A DNA stretch of 40,019 nt from assembly GCF_001280595.1 (NCBI RefSeq), contig NZ_LITU01000059.1, positions 179,241 through 219,259 on the forward strand. The letters are read 5' to 3'. The notes beneath the pieces were generated by a model. That model made no database searches, was not told the origin of the DNA, and saw only the letters and a list, made by a program, of their open reading frames with translations. The stretch is from Paenibacillus xylanivorans. Its GTDB lineage: Bacteria > Bacillota > Bacilli > Paenibacillales > Paenibacillaceae. This document shows positions 9,740-18,653 of this stretch, in pieces; within the stretch, counting starts at the first letter, position 1, and every line of letters begins with the position of its first letter. The position numbers and the translations under genes are program-made.

Positions 9740-10362
9740 AAATCTGTCACCTCCAGCGAAGATATCATACCTGTAATCACCGGTTTCCAATGACTCCATC
9801 GTTCCAAATTACCGTTTACATTAAAAATGAGCTGATAATCGCCTTTTTCTATAAAAGCTTGATAATTGAATACGTGCCCATTGGCCACGGAACTGTTAAA
9901 CACACAATACCTAGTTTGCAAGTCACACGGAACAACATTCCCGTCCTCCATCCAATTCATGCCCAGTTCCATGGATCGAAACTGTTGCTGCATAATCTCT
10001 TTGAATTGCCCCATCGACATGGCTTTTACAGGTTTGATCCATTGCATCATCAAGTTCATTTCAAGCTTCTCGTTACTGTAGACCAGATGTTCTGACGTTC
10101 CCAAGGTCTTCACGAATTCTTGAGGCAACCTCATGCAAATGCCCGTGCGCATAAGGCTTGTTTTATCAAAAGATACCTCCGTTCCTTCCACTATAAGCGT
10201 CCCTTTTAGAATACCTTCCATAATTTCTTGCGGGGATGGAGTTTCCTCCAGTCCAGGATGCTCTCTCAAGTTCTGATGAATCGTATTCCCTTGTCTTTTC
10301 TCCCGCTCTTCCAGTCTTCGCTGTTTTTCAAGCTTCGCTATCTCCTCATCCAGATAAGACAA
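9736..10362 (-). CDS. DUF1795/DcrB-like protein, possible Eag-type effector chaperone
   Basis: A 208-residue protein starting at ATG 10362 after GGAGG. Residues 1-30 form a charged helix (EEIAKLEKQRRLEEREKR). The remainder looks like the Mog1/PsbP-like DUF1795 fold: LMRTGICMRLPQEF, a middle segment ending MELGMNWMEDGNVV, then FNYQAFIEKGDYQLIFNVN and a final helix. In T6SS, Eag proteins of this fold bind hydrophobic N-terminal segments of Rhs effectors and assist loading on VgrG. Here the gene stop overlaps the VgrG start (ATGA), and an Rhs protein with hydrophobic stretches is encoded downstream, so such a role is plausible. The family call is from general likeness and is not secure. Confidence 0.55.
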   Translation of the reverse strand: MSYLDEEIAKLEKQRRLEEREKRQGNTIHQNLREHPGLEETPSPQEIMEGILKGTLIVEGTEVSFDKTSLMRTGICMRLPQEFVKTLGTSEHLVYSNEKLEMNLMMQWIKPVKAMSMGQFKEIMQQQFRSMELGMNWMEDGNVVPCDLQTRYCVFNSSVANGHVFNYQAFIEKGDYQLIFNVNGNLERWSHWKPVITGMISSLEVTDL

Positions 10363-10389
10363 AACCTCCGCCTCCCTTCCGTAAGTAAA

Positions 10390-11172
10390 TCAATCTACAA
10401 TCATTCTTCCTTTACGGCCATTGGCCCATGGCACTGCCGTCTTCGTATTACGACCTGACTCGACCAATATCATGGACAGTTGCCTATGCAGCTGAACATT
10501 CGAATAATCCTCGCAATTCATTCCGGTTTTGAGATAGATATACTGCTCAACTACTTGACGGGATACCCTTTCCGAATTCAAGCAGGTGAACGAAAAAACA
10601 TGATCCTGGACATCTCCTGAACGAAATTGCAACATCTCATAGGCAAAAAAACGCAGGATATCCGGTCTCAGGGTAGGTGTTGAAATTGCGGAGTAAGGAG
10701 CATGTAGATCGCACCATGTATTATATTCGGTATTCATATCCGCAAAATCTTGATAATCAGATCGAAGAACAGCACCCGGCTTTAACTTGAATCTTCCCAA
10801 TTCCACCTCATCAAGCCCCAATGACTCTTCGCCCTCCAATACAATTTCGGCATGATGTGCCGTAAAATCGGGCCTTCGGGTCGGTTCAAGAAAAATCATT
10901 TTCAATACGGCCACCCGGCCAGTAGCCATATATGGAACTGAAAAATCATCTTCAAGCAAGTAAAGGCGCCCGGCATGTTTGAGTATACCTTTACCCACAA
11001 TAAGAACCTGATCTTCCACGCTCACCTTTAATCCTGTCAATATCCCATCCGAATAATCTTCGAATCGAACATCTAGAAAAGTCCGGGGAAAATCCCTAAG
11101 ATTCTCTAACATTTCGGTACGTAGAATGCGCCCCTTCTCAAATCGTGGAACGATGTGTACCAGCATAGCCAT
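10390..11172 (-). CDS. Putative baseplate or tail-fibre-like structural protein
   Basis: A 260-residue protein. ATG at 11172 or 11166 is preferred, since the G-rich AGAGAGGGGGG precedes them; the frame is open to a TTG at 11196. The N-terminal part (GRILRTEMLENLRDFPRTFL, DGILTGLKVSVEDQVLIVGKGILKHAGRLYL) has the 'dGil.Gl.v...pGi....G' pattern seen in some phage tail-fibre or baseplate-associated beta domains, and is loosely reminiscent of TssK N-termini. The rest is an unrecognised alpha/beta region ending with a basic tail. It has no signal peptide or membrane helix. Its position between the Hsp70-like gene and the chaperone/VgrG genes suggests a baseplate component. Function is inferred. Confidence 0.6.
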   Translation of the reverse strand: MAMLVHIVPRFEKGRILRTEMLENLRDFPRTFLDVRFEDYSDGILTGLKVSVEDQVLIVGKGILKHAGRLYLLEDDFSVPYMATGRVAVLKMIFLEPTRRPDFTAHHAEIVLEGEESLGLDEVELGRFKLKPGAVLRSDYQDFADMNTEYNTWCDLHAPYSAISTPTLRPDILRFFAYEMLQFRSGDVQDHVFSFTCLNSERVSRQVVEQYIYLKTGMNCEDYSNVQLHRQLSMILVESGRNTKTAVPWANGRKGRMIVD

Positions 11173-11205
11173 CCCCCCTCTCTCTCTTTGCTTCAAACAA
11201 GCAAA

Positions 11206-13854
11206 TCACTTTGTGCCATCGAAGAAATCAAGTTCGGATGATTCCAGTTCGAAGGGAAAAAACTTTTTGGGCCCTAAGTAGAGCTGCTCTTCATTTCGTG
11301 ATACGGGGACGACGACGAATCCCCAATGCTGTTCCCCGGCAAAGACAAAAAACCTGGTTTCGCCATTACGAATCGAGTCGGTGTCGTCTTGCAGGATAAA
11401 CCTTCCGAACTTCACTGCGATCTCTTCATAAGACTTGATCTCATATGCGGCTGGTTGATTGTGATATACATAGCGTCCCCGTTGTTTTCCATCGATTGAA
11501 GTAAGATAAAATTCGATCTCTGAAACATGAGAAGGGCGGGATATGAATCCGGAGGTTTTCTTTTCATTCAAGCCTTCAATGAGATTCTTCTCCGATCCCG
11601 AGTGGGTTAAGGAACTGATCGTATACGGAATTACTGGAGATTGATGCGTAATCTGTGGATCAATCATCCCCATCTTTTTGGAATTCAGATAGCGAATAGC
11701 TCCCTTAAGACATGCCATTTTTAATTCTGGTGTTTTCTGGCTTACTTCAGCCTTTTGCTTAAATTCAATGCTTTTCCCCGGGACGAATTCCTTTAGCGCC
11801 TCTCGAAACAGATCAATTCGGCAAGACTGCCCTGTAAGCTTGATAATCGAATAATCTTGCAAGCGTCCATTATGATAGAATTCATCCAGAAATTTGCGAA
11901 CAATATTATAGATATCCGCTTTAAGCAATTGATGAATCTCCCTAATATTGAACACAACTCCCGGAAGATGATGCTCATCCCTGAAACGGCCATTTTCAAC
12001 AACAGATATCAGCCATCGATCCATTACCTCGATATTTAGATCCGTTTCTGTACCGGTGCCACGCTCCGCTTCAAATTTGCTGCGCAATATGCCTGTTCGA
12101 TGAAAAAATTCCTTTTTCATGTTTTCTGCAGCACCCCACAGAAGGTGAAAATTATTCAAAACTCTCTGATATTCTTCACGTGTCGCGCTCTCATAGTTCT
12201 TAAATGCGGTCGGCAGAATTTGTCCAGCCTCTAAATACCGTTTTTCCAATCTTTCGTAAACCGCATCTACTCCGAATTCATCAACATGTCGATACAAATC
12301 TCCTCCAGGTATGCTGATTAATGTATCAATATCCGTATCGGAGTAACGTCCATCCGTTGCATAATAATCTGCAAACACAACTTTCATGAATTGCATGATC
12401 CGGTAAGTTAGATTATTACCTCCAAAGTTCATATCCCCGTTTTCAAAGTTTGTATGGATATCGAGTTTGTAGGCTATCCTCCCATCCTCAATTCGAAAGC
12501 GGCACGAAGATAGATCCGTTGTTCCTCCCCCGCAATCCATGACAAGCGCCTGATATTCTTCACCGTCTGCAAAAGCTCCTCGATCCATCTGATCAGCCAG
12601 TGTATTATACAGAACAGCCAGACCTTCATCCAAAACCTGATCTTCAACGATTTTGTAATCGGGAAGAACATGTTTGAACATCTCAATGAACTGTACCTGC
12701 AGTTTGGCCGGAGCGGTAAAATGAAGATTCTTGAATCGGCATTTGAATTGCTGTTCTGCTGTACCTATCACATAACGGAGGAAGCCTCCGAGAATTTCAC
12801 CGCGATCAACAACGGCTGTATTCCCTACAGAATCGATGATCTCTTCTTTGGCTTCATAGTTATTGATCCATCGCTTTATCCCCCTGAAGACACTCGCCCG
12901 CGTTCCTCCAAATTCATGATCTCCTAGTGCTTCTTCACCATAAGAATAGACAACATGTTGCGAACTGGAGCACTCCACAATACGAACTGCCGTTGGTAAT
13001 ACTTCTGTCCATTCCTGTCCCTTTCGCTGCGGAAACAAAACATAGTTGATTGAATTGATTTGGACTGAAGAATGAACGCCTCTCTCCGGTTTCGAAACAT
13101 ATTCATCATCTAAGTATGCTCCAGCTGTTGTATTGGATGTCCCAAAATCAATCGCAAGTACCGCCTCTGTCGTTTCCGTGTCCCTTATGACTAATTCGGA
13201 GACGGGAACACAGGCAGCCTGAAATTTCAATGGAAGCATGGGCTGATCATTGTAATATGCATGATAGAAATAATCTGAATCCTGTTTTTTTAAGAACAAC
13301 AAACGATAGTCCCGATTGGATGTTTCCCTTAGATCTGTATCTTCATCACGCGATAAATAGAAGCATCCTTGGCGATTCTCATCTTTGAGAATATTCATGA
13401 TGCCGCACAACTGCCCACTCCCGTTTACCAATAAAACATTGGAATTATTGAGCCACACTTCATCGGATTGGATCAGATAACGATCATTCTTGCCCGTTCG
13501 CACGCCCTGATATAAAGTAATTCTGGCGGGAACACGAATCGTCGCTTCCTTCGGCCGTTGGTCCTTCCAATATTGTTGCAGAATGGTTTCGATTCTTTCG
13601 AAACCGCCATCGTGATGACGTGTAATTAAAAAGTGTTCCTCGTCACTCCTGAATTTTAAAATTAGGCTGATGAGTGAATTCCGATCCAGACGGTTGGCCA
13701 AACCTTCTACAAGACGCTGCTTATGACATATTTCTTTCAACTGGAAAGTTGTCATTTGTTCAAGCTCCACTCTTGCATATCTGGTTGCGAATGGACTACC
13801 TTTATCATCTGTGTCCGGTTGATGCAGCCTATACTTATAAGGTCCGTTCATCAT
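11206..13854 (-). CDS. Hsp70/actin-fold ATPase (DnaK-like) with long unique N-terminus
   Basis: An 882-residue protein starting at ATG 13854 (AAAGGAAAC upstream; a second ATG follows at once). Residues about 30-65 contain a SAP-like segment (TTFQLKEICHKQRLVEGL then RNSLISLIL). Residues about 70-220 are a unique region. The Hsp70-type ATPase core starts near residue 230: phosphate-1 motif LAIDFGTSNTT, phosphate-2 motif MDCGGGTTDLS near residue 438, and an adenosine-like motif IIKLTGQSCRIDLF near residue 670. The C-terminal 180 residues do not resemble the DnaK substrate-binding domain. It lies among presumed baseplate genes, and the same cluster encodes a J-domain protein, so the two may form a dedicated chaperone pair for CIS assembly or recycling. 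It is clearly not the housekeeping DnaK. Confidence 0.85.
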   Translation of the reverse strand: MMNGPYKYRLHQPDTDDKGSPFATRYARVELEQMTTFQLKEICHKQRLVEGLANRLDRNSLISLILKFRSDEEHFLITRHHDGGFERIETILQQYWKDQRPKEATIRVPARITLYQGVRTGKNDRYLIQSDEVWLNNSNVLLVNGSGQLCGIMNILKDENRQGCFYLSRDEDTDLRETSNRDYRLLFLKKQDSDYFYHAYYNDQPMLPLKFQAACVPVSELVIRDTETTEAVLAIDFGTSNTTAGAYLDDEYVSKPERGVHSSVQINSINYVLFPQRKGQEWTEVLPTAVRIVECSSSQHVVYSYGEEALGDHEFGGTRASVFRGIKRWINNYEAKEEIIDSVGNTAVVDRGEILGGFLRYVIGTAEQQFKCRFKNLHFTAPAKLQVQFIEMFKHVLPDYKIVEDQVLDEGLAVLYNTLADQMDRGAFADGEEYQALVMDCGGGTTDLSSCRFRIEDGRIAYKLDIHTNFENGDMNFGGNNLTYRIMQFMKVVFADYYATDGRYSDTDIDTLISIPGGDLYRHVDEFGVDAVYERLEKRYLEAGQILPTAFKNYESATREEYQRVLNNFHLLWGAAENMKKEFFHRTGILRSKFEAERGTGTETDLNIEVMDRWLISVVENGRFRDEHHLPGVVFNIREIHQLLKADIYNIVRKFLDEFYHNGRLQDYSIIKLTGQSCRIDLFREALKEFVPGKSIEFKQKAEVSQKTPELKMACLKGAIRYLNSKKMGMIDPQITHQSPVIPYTISSLTHSGSEKNLIEGLNEKKTSGFISRPSHVSEIEFYLTSIDGKQRGRYVYHNQPAAYEIKSYEEIAVKFGRFILQDDTDSIRNGETRFFVFAGEQHWGFVVVPVSRNEEQLYLGPKKFFPFELESSELDFFDGTK

Positions 13855-13899
13855 TCACGTTTCCTTTCATTCAACGAGGTACCACTTTTTTCAACCCAC

Positions 13900-14589
13900 T
13901 TAGTAGAGGGCTATTCCTTCAATCCTCATGGTGGTTTCCTCTTCTAAAATGCCAAAATGATGACTCCAATAGATCTCGATCGTGAAATCGAGTGGTAAAA
14001 ATAATCCCATGATCAAATCGACTTTGGAATTGGCATCATCTGTTTTCTTCTGCCCCATATAAATCAGTAATTCATTTTTTTCTTCGCAATTGGCGTAAAT
14101 AATGGATTTTTTAAATATCTTGCTCATGGTCTGTTTCAGGAAATGAATCAATTCTCCTGTTTCGTAAACCATCAACAATCCCTCGCAGATCTTGTCCTGC
14201 TCCTCTCTATTCAGATCTTTAAAAGTGGATGCAATTCTGCCTCCATACACGCCATCACATATATCCCTCTTTAGAAAGCGAATATAATACTCACGTTTGT
14301 TCATTCCCTGATGCAAATCAATCGTTCCCAGGAAGTGAAAAAGGATATCAAAAAGATTCTCCCTCAGCTCGTAAACTTCTTCATCATCCGGAAGAAAGAG
14401 ATTCTTGAATATGGAGTAAAATCGATAATAAGGATTCACTTCGATGGTCTGATCGATTTCTCGCATGTTCAGATCTTCCAAACTGAGCTCCATATATGGC
14501 GAGTAGTTCTCCGCGGGTACAAACTTTATGCTACTTGCATCCATGCCCTTCAACTGTGAATTCAACATGACATCCCATATATAGTTCAC
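13900..14589 (-). CDS. Unrecognised CIS-cluster protein, 229 residues (possible baseplate part)
   Basis: The GTG start at 14589 overlaps the stop of the preceding gene as GTGA, with AAGGTG eight bases upstream. The protein is soluble, with a helical middle (FYSIFKNLFLPDDEEVYELRENLFDILFHFLGTIDLH) and a beta-rich end (DLIMGLFLPLDFTIEIYWSHHFGILEEETTMRIE). I do not recognise a family. The tight coupling to the 437-residue gene upstream and the Hsp70-like gene downstream, and its size, are compatible with a small baseplate wedge or sheath initiator. I see no catalytic motif. Confidence 0.7.
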   Translation of the reverse strand: MNYIWDVMLNSQLKGMDASSIKFVPAENYSPYMELSLEDLNMREIDQTIEVNPYYRFYSIFKNLFLPDDEEVYELRENLFDILFHFLGTIDLHQGMNKREYYIRFLKRDICDGVYGGRIASTFKDLNREEQDKICEGLLMVYETGELIHFLKQTMSKIFKKSIIYANCEEKNELLIYMGQKKTDDANSKVDLIMGLFLPLDFTIEIYWSHHFGILEEETTMRIEGIALY

Positions 14590-15899
14590 AGATATGCACC
14601 TTCACATCTGTAATCGGGAAAATACCTCTGGATTTCGGCAACAATATAACTTAATACATCCACCTCTAAAAATTTCGGTATTCTTTCCCTGCCGCCTGCC
14701 TCAAATCTAAAAACTAGTTTCATGACCGGCTTACCATGATCGGTTCGTATACCGTCACTCACAAATGAATTTAATGAATAGGTCAAGGAAGATGTATCAC
14801 CCAACATTTGACCGTTCTTTACTGGATCCAAAATTTGAATTTCGACCAATTCAATTCCTTCAGCTGCTTCAAGAGAACTAACAATTCGCAGAATCTCCGC
14901 CTTAGAGCGAATGATTTGTCCTTTGTTTTCGGCTAAACGGACAGTGAACTGTTCCTTACGCCGATTTGAAAATGTCGGATACGGGAAATGAGTCAACTTC
15001 GTCAAAGAAGGTTTAATGATTTTCACAAGCCCCCATTCACCTGATTCATTGCGGGGAGTAACGATAACTAATCGATCCTCGGATCGCAAAATATATCTAA
15101 CATCCGCTTCGCTGGCATCGACCAAATATCCATGATCAATGCCTTCTTGCCGTAAAGAAAGTGTATGTTCAAAATTAATTCGGTCTATAGCCGGCATCGG
15201 GAAACCTGTATTACGTTGACTTATTCGTTCCAAATTCCACAACGGAATAACGCCTGAACGTTTATAGACGTCATACTCCTCCAGTGACAAAACAATTTCT
15301 TTTACCTCTTCATGTATGGCAGGTTCTCCTTCTCCTCCAACAAGCACACAATCCACAAACTTATAAATATACGGGAGATTAATCGTCCGCCAGTTCATCC
15401 CGATCAACATAAACGATTGATAGAGCTTCTCTATTTCGTTTATGTACGATAGGTTTTGTTTTAACTTAAAAAATAAAGGATACTCGCCTGCATTCGTAAT
15501 CATGGTGCCCTTAAATATCCGTTCACTTGAAAGTAACTCCCAAATCTGCTGGGTACCCATTTCCAAAAACAAGGAGAATAAAGGAATTTCCCCTCCATTA
15601 CGTACAAGTTCTGCAACACCACTGATATCTAGAACTTGATTGTTCAAATCGGAACTTAACATCGGTCGGAGAAATTCATGGATGGGATCATAATCTTCCC
15701 GGTCAATTAATGTGATGTGGAGTTCATACTTTCCCTCCTGATTCTTCACCTCGTCAAACACCCGTTGCTCGATCTGTTTGTTCAGTGTCTCCTGATACTC
15801 GACCAGATTAAGAAAAACGCCTGTCATGAGGTCTTTGAGCATGCGACGTTGTTCCAGATCCTCCATCTTGTTTAGACGGTCACGAATAATATCTTTCAT
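14586..15899 (-). CDS. Unrecognised CIS-cluster protein, 437 residues (possible baseplate part)
   Basis: ATG at 15899 (or GTG at 15902) follows GGAGGAG and overlaps the upstream stop as TGATG. The protein begins with a charged helical segment (DRLNKMEDLEQRRMLKDLM...EYQETLNKQIEQRV), continues as mixed alpha/beta, and ends in a compact domain (GKPVMKLVFRFEAGGRERIPKFLEVDVLSYIVAEIQ). No signal peptide, membrane helix or known catalytic motif is visible. It is flanked by the PP2C/TPR membrane protein and the 229-residue protein with overlapping codons. A role in baseplate or baseplate-to-membrane attachment would fit its position, but nothing in the sequence proves it. Confidence 0.7.
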   Translation of the reverse strand: MKDIIRDRLNKMEDLEQRRMLKDLMTGVFLNLVEYQETLNKQIEQRVFDEVKNQEGKYELHITLIDREDYDPIHEFLRPMLSSDLNNQVLDISGVAELVRNGGEIPLFSLFLEMGTQQIWELLSSERIFKGTMITNAGEYPLFFKLKQNLSYINEIEKLYQSFMLIGMNWRTINLPYIYKFVDCVLVGGEGEPAIHEEVKEIVLSLEEYDVYKRSGVIPLWNLERISQRNTGFPMPAIDRINFEHTLSLRQEGIDHGYLVDASEADVRYILRSEDRLVIVTPRNESGEWGLVKIIKPSLTKLTHFPYPTFSNRRKEQFTVRLAENKGQIIRSKAEILRIVSSLEAAEGIELVEIQILDPVKNGQMLGDTSSLTYSLNSFVSDGIRTDHGKPVMKLVFRFEAGGRERIPKFLEVDVLSYIVAEIQRYFPDYRCEGAYL

Positions 15900-17755
15900 C
15901 ACGAATCTCCTCCTTCCGTGGATTCCTGTTCCTTTGCTTCAGCCTCGGTGGAATCGGTGCTTCCTTTAGCCTTTGAGGCGGAATTAATGCTAGCATTGCT
16001 TGTCGTTTTCCCTGAAGAAGACCCGGATCCAGAAGAATCCACAGTCCCACTTCCGGCCGAAGAGGCATTACCCGCGGAAGAAGTGCTTCCCACTGAATTG
16101 CCTGCGCTCATTCCTCCCGCGTTCTCGGTCCAATCCGAGTTCAAACCAGACGTATCTGTTGTTCCTAACCCTGCCGCATCCTGAGTAAGATCTGCCGCCG
16201 GTACAGGCGGATTCAGTTTCTCTTCCAGCTTATTTATTTTCCGCTCCATAGCCAGCACGCGTTCCAACATATCGATCTCCTGATAAATTTCCTGTGCCGA
16301 AGCATAGGCATCCATGGCGCCGCTATAATCTCCGGCTTCATTAAAGCGGTCACCCTTCTGTTCCAGGGTGTCGGCCTGGAGCTGTCTGGATTGGCGCTTG
16401 ATATCCGCCCGTTTGGTTTCGGCCGTCTCCAGTTTGGTGGCAACTTCCTTCAGTGCTTCCTTGTATGCTGTTTCCGTGGCGGCCGTTCTGGCCCTTTTAT
16501 ACAAAATAATCGCTCCACTGTAGTCTCCGTTCTGGAGTTTCAGATCCCCCTCGGTGATCCAGTCTTGTACTTGCTGGAAGGTGGTCATCTGTTCCAAACG
16601 TTCCTGAATGACTTCTCGGTTGAACATACTATACGACTCAGACAATTCCAGTGCTTTAGTGTAACTGGCGGTTGCCTTGGGAATATCTCCTTCTTTCAAA
16701 TGAGCTTCGCCGTCAACCAATGTCTGAGCAGCAGCCATCTTCGAAGTCAGCAGCTTTTTGTGCACAGGATCCTTGATTTTAATGGAATTGTTGCGAGCAA
16801 GACTGTAATCCGAGACGGCCTTGGCATACTCCTGTTCCTTCACGTACTGGTCAGCGTTCTGTTCGTATTGCAGCATATCTACTACAAGTTCGGCCTTTTT
16901 GGCTGCACTTTTCACCGCGTAGAATATGCCGGCTCCGCCAAAAATCAGGAGCATGATCAACATGATGGCAATCCGTTTAATCCACTTCTTACGATTCTTG
17001 GGCTCTTCATGAAAAATCTTGTTCACGTAAATAGCTGCCGCACTATAATTCTCGATTCGCGAACGTTGCTTGCTAAGCATCACTTCTTCGAGCGTATCCG
17101 CCAGCGCCTGCGGATCATTCGCACCTTCCACCGCATCGATCATCTCGGCATCCTGCACGCCTTCCCATAATCCAGGGGTGCATAGAACAAGCACATCGCC
17201 ATCCGCCAGCTTGATCTTATCGGATACATACGGTTTGATCATGCCAGGTTTGCCCGCGTATTCATTCAGATTGCCGCGTTCATCATGCTGATCCACACGA
17301 TCCTCGGCAATCTGGCCTTCCGTTGCCAGTTGGGCAGCTACACTATGATCCTTGCTTTTTAGTGCAAGCCTATTTCCCCGGAAATGATACAAGCGGCTAT
17401 GTCCGGCCGATGCCCACACCATGCGTGTATAATCCGTTACAACAATAACGAATCCCGCTTTGAGCCTGACCCGGCGGCTTTCATACTGCAACCATTCATG
17501 TGCGATCTTGATATATTCCGTCAGTCTGCGTTTGGACATGGTTGGCTTTTCCAAAAAGGATTCCAGAATGGTCTGTACTGTGATCTGTGCACTATTCACT
17601 TCCGTATCGGTGTCCAGACCATCTGCAATGACATAACAAGCCCAGTCTTCCAGTTCAACGCAGCCGTAGAAATCCCGATTTTTCAGGAAAGACCCCGCCT
17701 CTGAGACAAAAGCCGTCTTGAATTCACTGTTCTCCTTCCTCATCCGTCTCCCCAT
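15899..17755 (-). CDS. PP2C-like pseudophosphatase with membrane helix and TPR-like C-terminal region
   Basis: A 618-residue protein. Starts at 17755 or 17743 are both plausible (AGGGA and GGGGAG upstream respectively); the frame is open to 17848 within the upstream gene. Residues about 10-245 are a PP2C fold: RDFYGC...VIADGLD near the front and KDHSVAAQLATEGQI in the middle. However, the usual GDS reads GHS, the usual SDG reads TPG (CTPGLWEG), and the usual DN reads EN (ENYSAAAIYV), so metal-binding acidic residues appear lost. A transmembrane helix lies near residues 260-282 (IAIMLIMLLIFGGAGIFYAV). Then come three or so TPR-like repeats (EYAKAVSDYSLAR, DIPKATASYTKALEL, DYSGAIILYKRA, DYSGAMDAYASA), and a Ser/Gly/Glu-rich tail. 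It is probably a membrane-bound sensor or scaffold, with the PP2C domain in the cytoplasm and the TPR part outside. Confidence 0.85.
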   Translation of the reverse strand: MGRRMRKENSEFKTAFVSEAGSFLKNRDFYGCVELEDWACYVIADGLDTDTEVNSAQITVQTILESFLEKPTMSKRRLTEYIKIAHEWLQYESRRVRLKAGFVIVVTDYTRMVWASAGHSRLYHFRGNRLALKSKDHSVAAQLATEGQIAEDRVDQHDERGNLNEYAGKPGMIKPYVSDKIKLADGDVLVLCTPGLWEGVQDAEMIDAVEGANDPQALADTLEEVMLSKQRSRIENYSAAAIYVNKIFHEEPKNRKKWIKRIAIMLIMLLIFGGAGIFYAVKSAAKKAELVVDMLQYEQNADQYVKEQEYAKAVSDYSLARNNSIKIKDPVHKKLLTSKMAAAQTLVDGEAHLKEGDIPKATASYTKALELSESYSMFNREVIQERLEQMTTFQQVQDWITEGDLKLQNGDYSGAIILYKRARTAATETAYKEALKEVATKLETAETKRADIKRQSRQLQADTLEQKGDRFNEAGDYSGAMDAYASAQEIYQEIDMLERVLAMERKINKLEEKLNPPVPAADLTQDAAGLGTTDTSGLNSDWTENAGGMSAGNSVGSTSSAGNASSAGSGTVDSSGSGSSSGKTTSNASINSASKAKGSTDSTEAEAKEQESTEGGDS

Positions 17756-17783
17756 TTCCCGTCCCTGTGCGTTGCCCGATCTG

Positions 17784-18653
17784 TTACCATCCTTGCTCCA
17801 AAATGATAATCGTGGCGTTATCCTGATGCACGAGCTGTTTTTCTTCAATCAAATCAATGATGGCCTGGGCTGCATCAAATGGCGGAATATCTTGCGCCAG
17901 AATGGTCTCCAGTTCCATCTCCGTGAGGGAGTTGTATACCCCGTCACTGCATAACACAATCTTGTCCGCCGGCTGCAGTGCAAACGGCTCGTCCGCGATT
18001 TCCATTTGTTTAAAATGGTCGTACCCCAAATAGTTGACCAGCCTTTTGCGCTGCGGATTGTCAAGTGCCTCCTGCTCCGAGATCTCTCCAGACATATACT
18101 GTTCTTCAAGTTGGCTTTCCAGTGTATGCTTATGATTGATGGCAAGCAGCTCTCCATTGCGAAACACGGCCAAGATGCTGTCTCCTACCGCACCCCAATA
18201 CAGATCCTTTCCCTTGATCATGGCAGACACCAATGTTGTCCCTCCGGGAATGCCCAGCAAATTCCGAAGGATGGCCTGATTTGCCGCATGGGAAGAAGCA
18301 TCCCAGAACTCTTCCGGATCAGGAAACCGCTCCAACTCTTCAAACTCCCGGATAAATGTTTCCACGGCAGTCGTACTCGCCACTTTTCCACCGGACAATC
18401 CACTGATCCCATCGGCAAGTACAGCAAGTACACCATGCGGCTGCACGGCACAGGCAAAATAATCGTCCTGTTCATTGCGAGCACCAATGGTCTGTCCATT
18501 GCCAATCTGAACTCCAACCGGTCTATCGTCACGCTGCCTTACCGGAATCCGGCTTCGTGCGAATAACAGCAACCAAATCAACAAACAGCCACCCGCAAGA
18601 ACCCAGTAGGGCGTTAGCTCCTTGTCGTTCCACAAAATCATGAAGGTGTTCAC
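17784..18653 (-). CDS. Membrane-anchored PP2C Ser/Thr phosphatase (PppA-like)
   Basis: A 289-residue protein. GTG at 18653 is preferred because GGGAG precedes it by five bases and it overlaps the upstream stop as GTGA; ATG 18665 lacks a ribosome site. One membrane helix lies at residues about 16-33 (YWVLAGGCLLIWLLLFA). The rest is a complete PP2C domain with its metal-binding acidic motifs intact: NEQDDYF, VLADGISGLSGG, WGAVGDS, VLCSDGVYNSL and QDNATIIIL. It removes phosphate from Ser/Thr of partner proteins, probably the FHA-linked switch encoded next to it. In T6SS the analogous PppA reverses PpkA phosphorylation of Fha. It lies directly between an FHA gene and a degenerate PP2C gene in the same operon. 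Confidence 0.88.
   Translation of the reverse strand: MNTFMILWNDKELTPYWVLAGGCLLIWLLLFARSRIPVRQRDDRPVGVQIGNGQTIGARNEQDDYFACAVQPHGVLAVLADGISGLSGGKVASTTAVETFIREFEELERFPDPEEFWDASSHAANQAILRNLLGIPGGTTLVSAMIKGKDLYWGAVGDSILAVFRNGELLAINHKHTLESQLEEQYMSGEISEQEALDNPQRKRLVNYLGYDHFKQMEIADEPFALQPADKIVLCSDGVYNSLTEMELETILAQDIPPFDAAQAIIDLIEEKQLVHQDNATIIILEQGW

Noticed and set aside
11206..13854. Housekeeping chaperone DnaK
   Set aside because: The protein has a 230-residue unique N-terminus, lacks the DnaK substrate-binding domain and is not next to grpE or hrcA.
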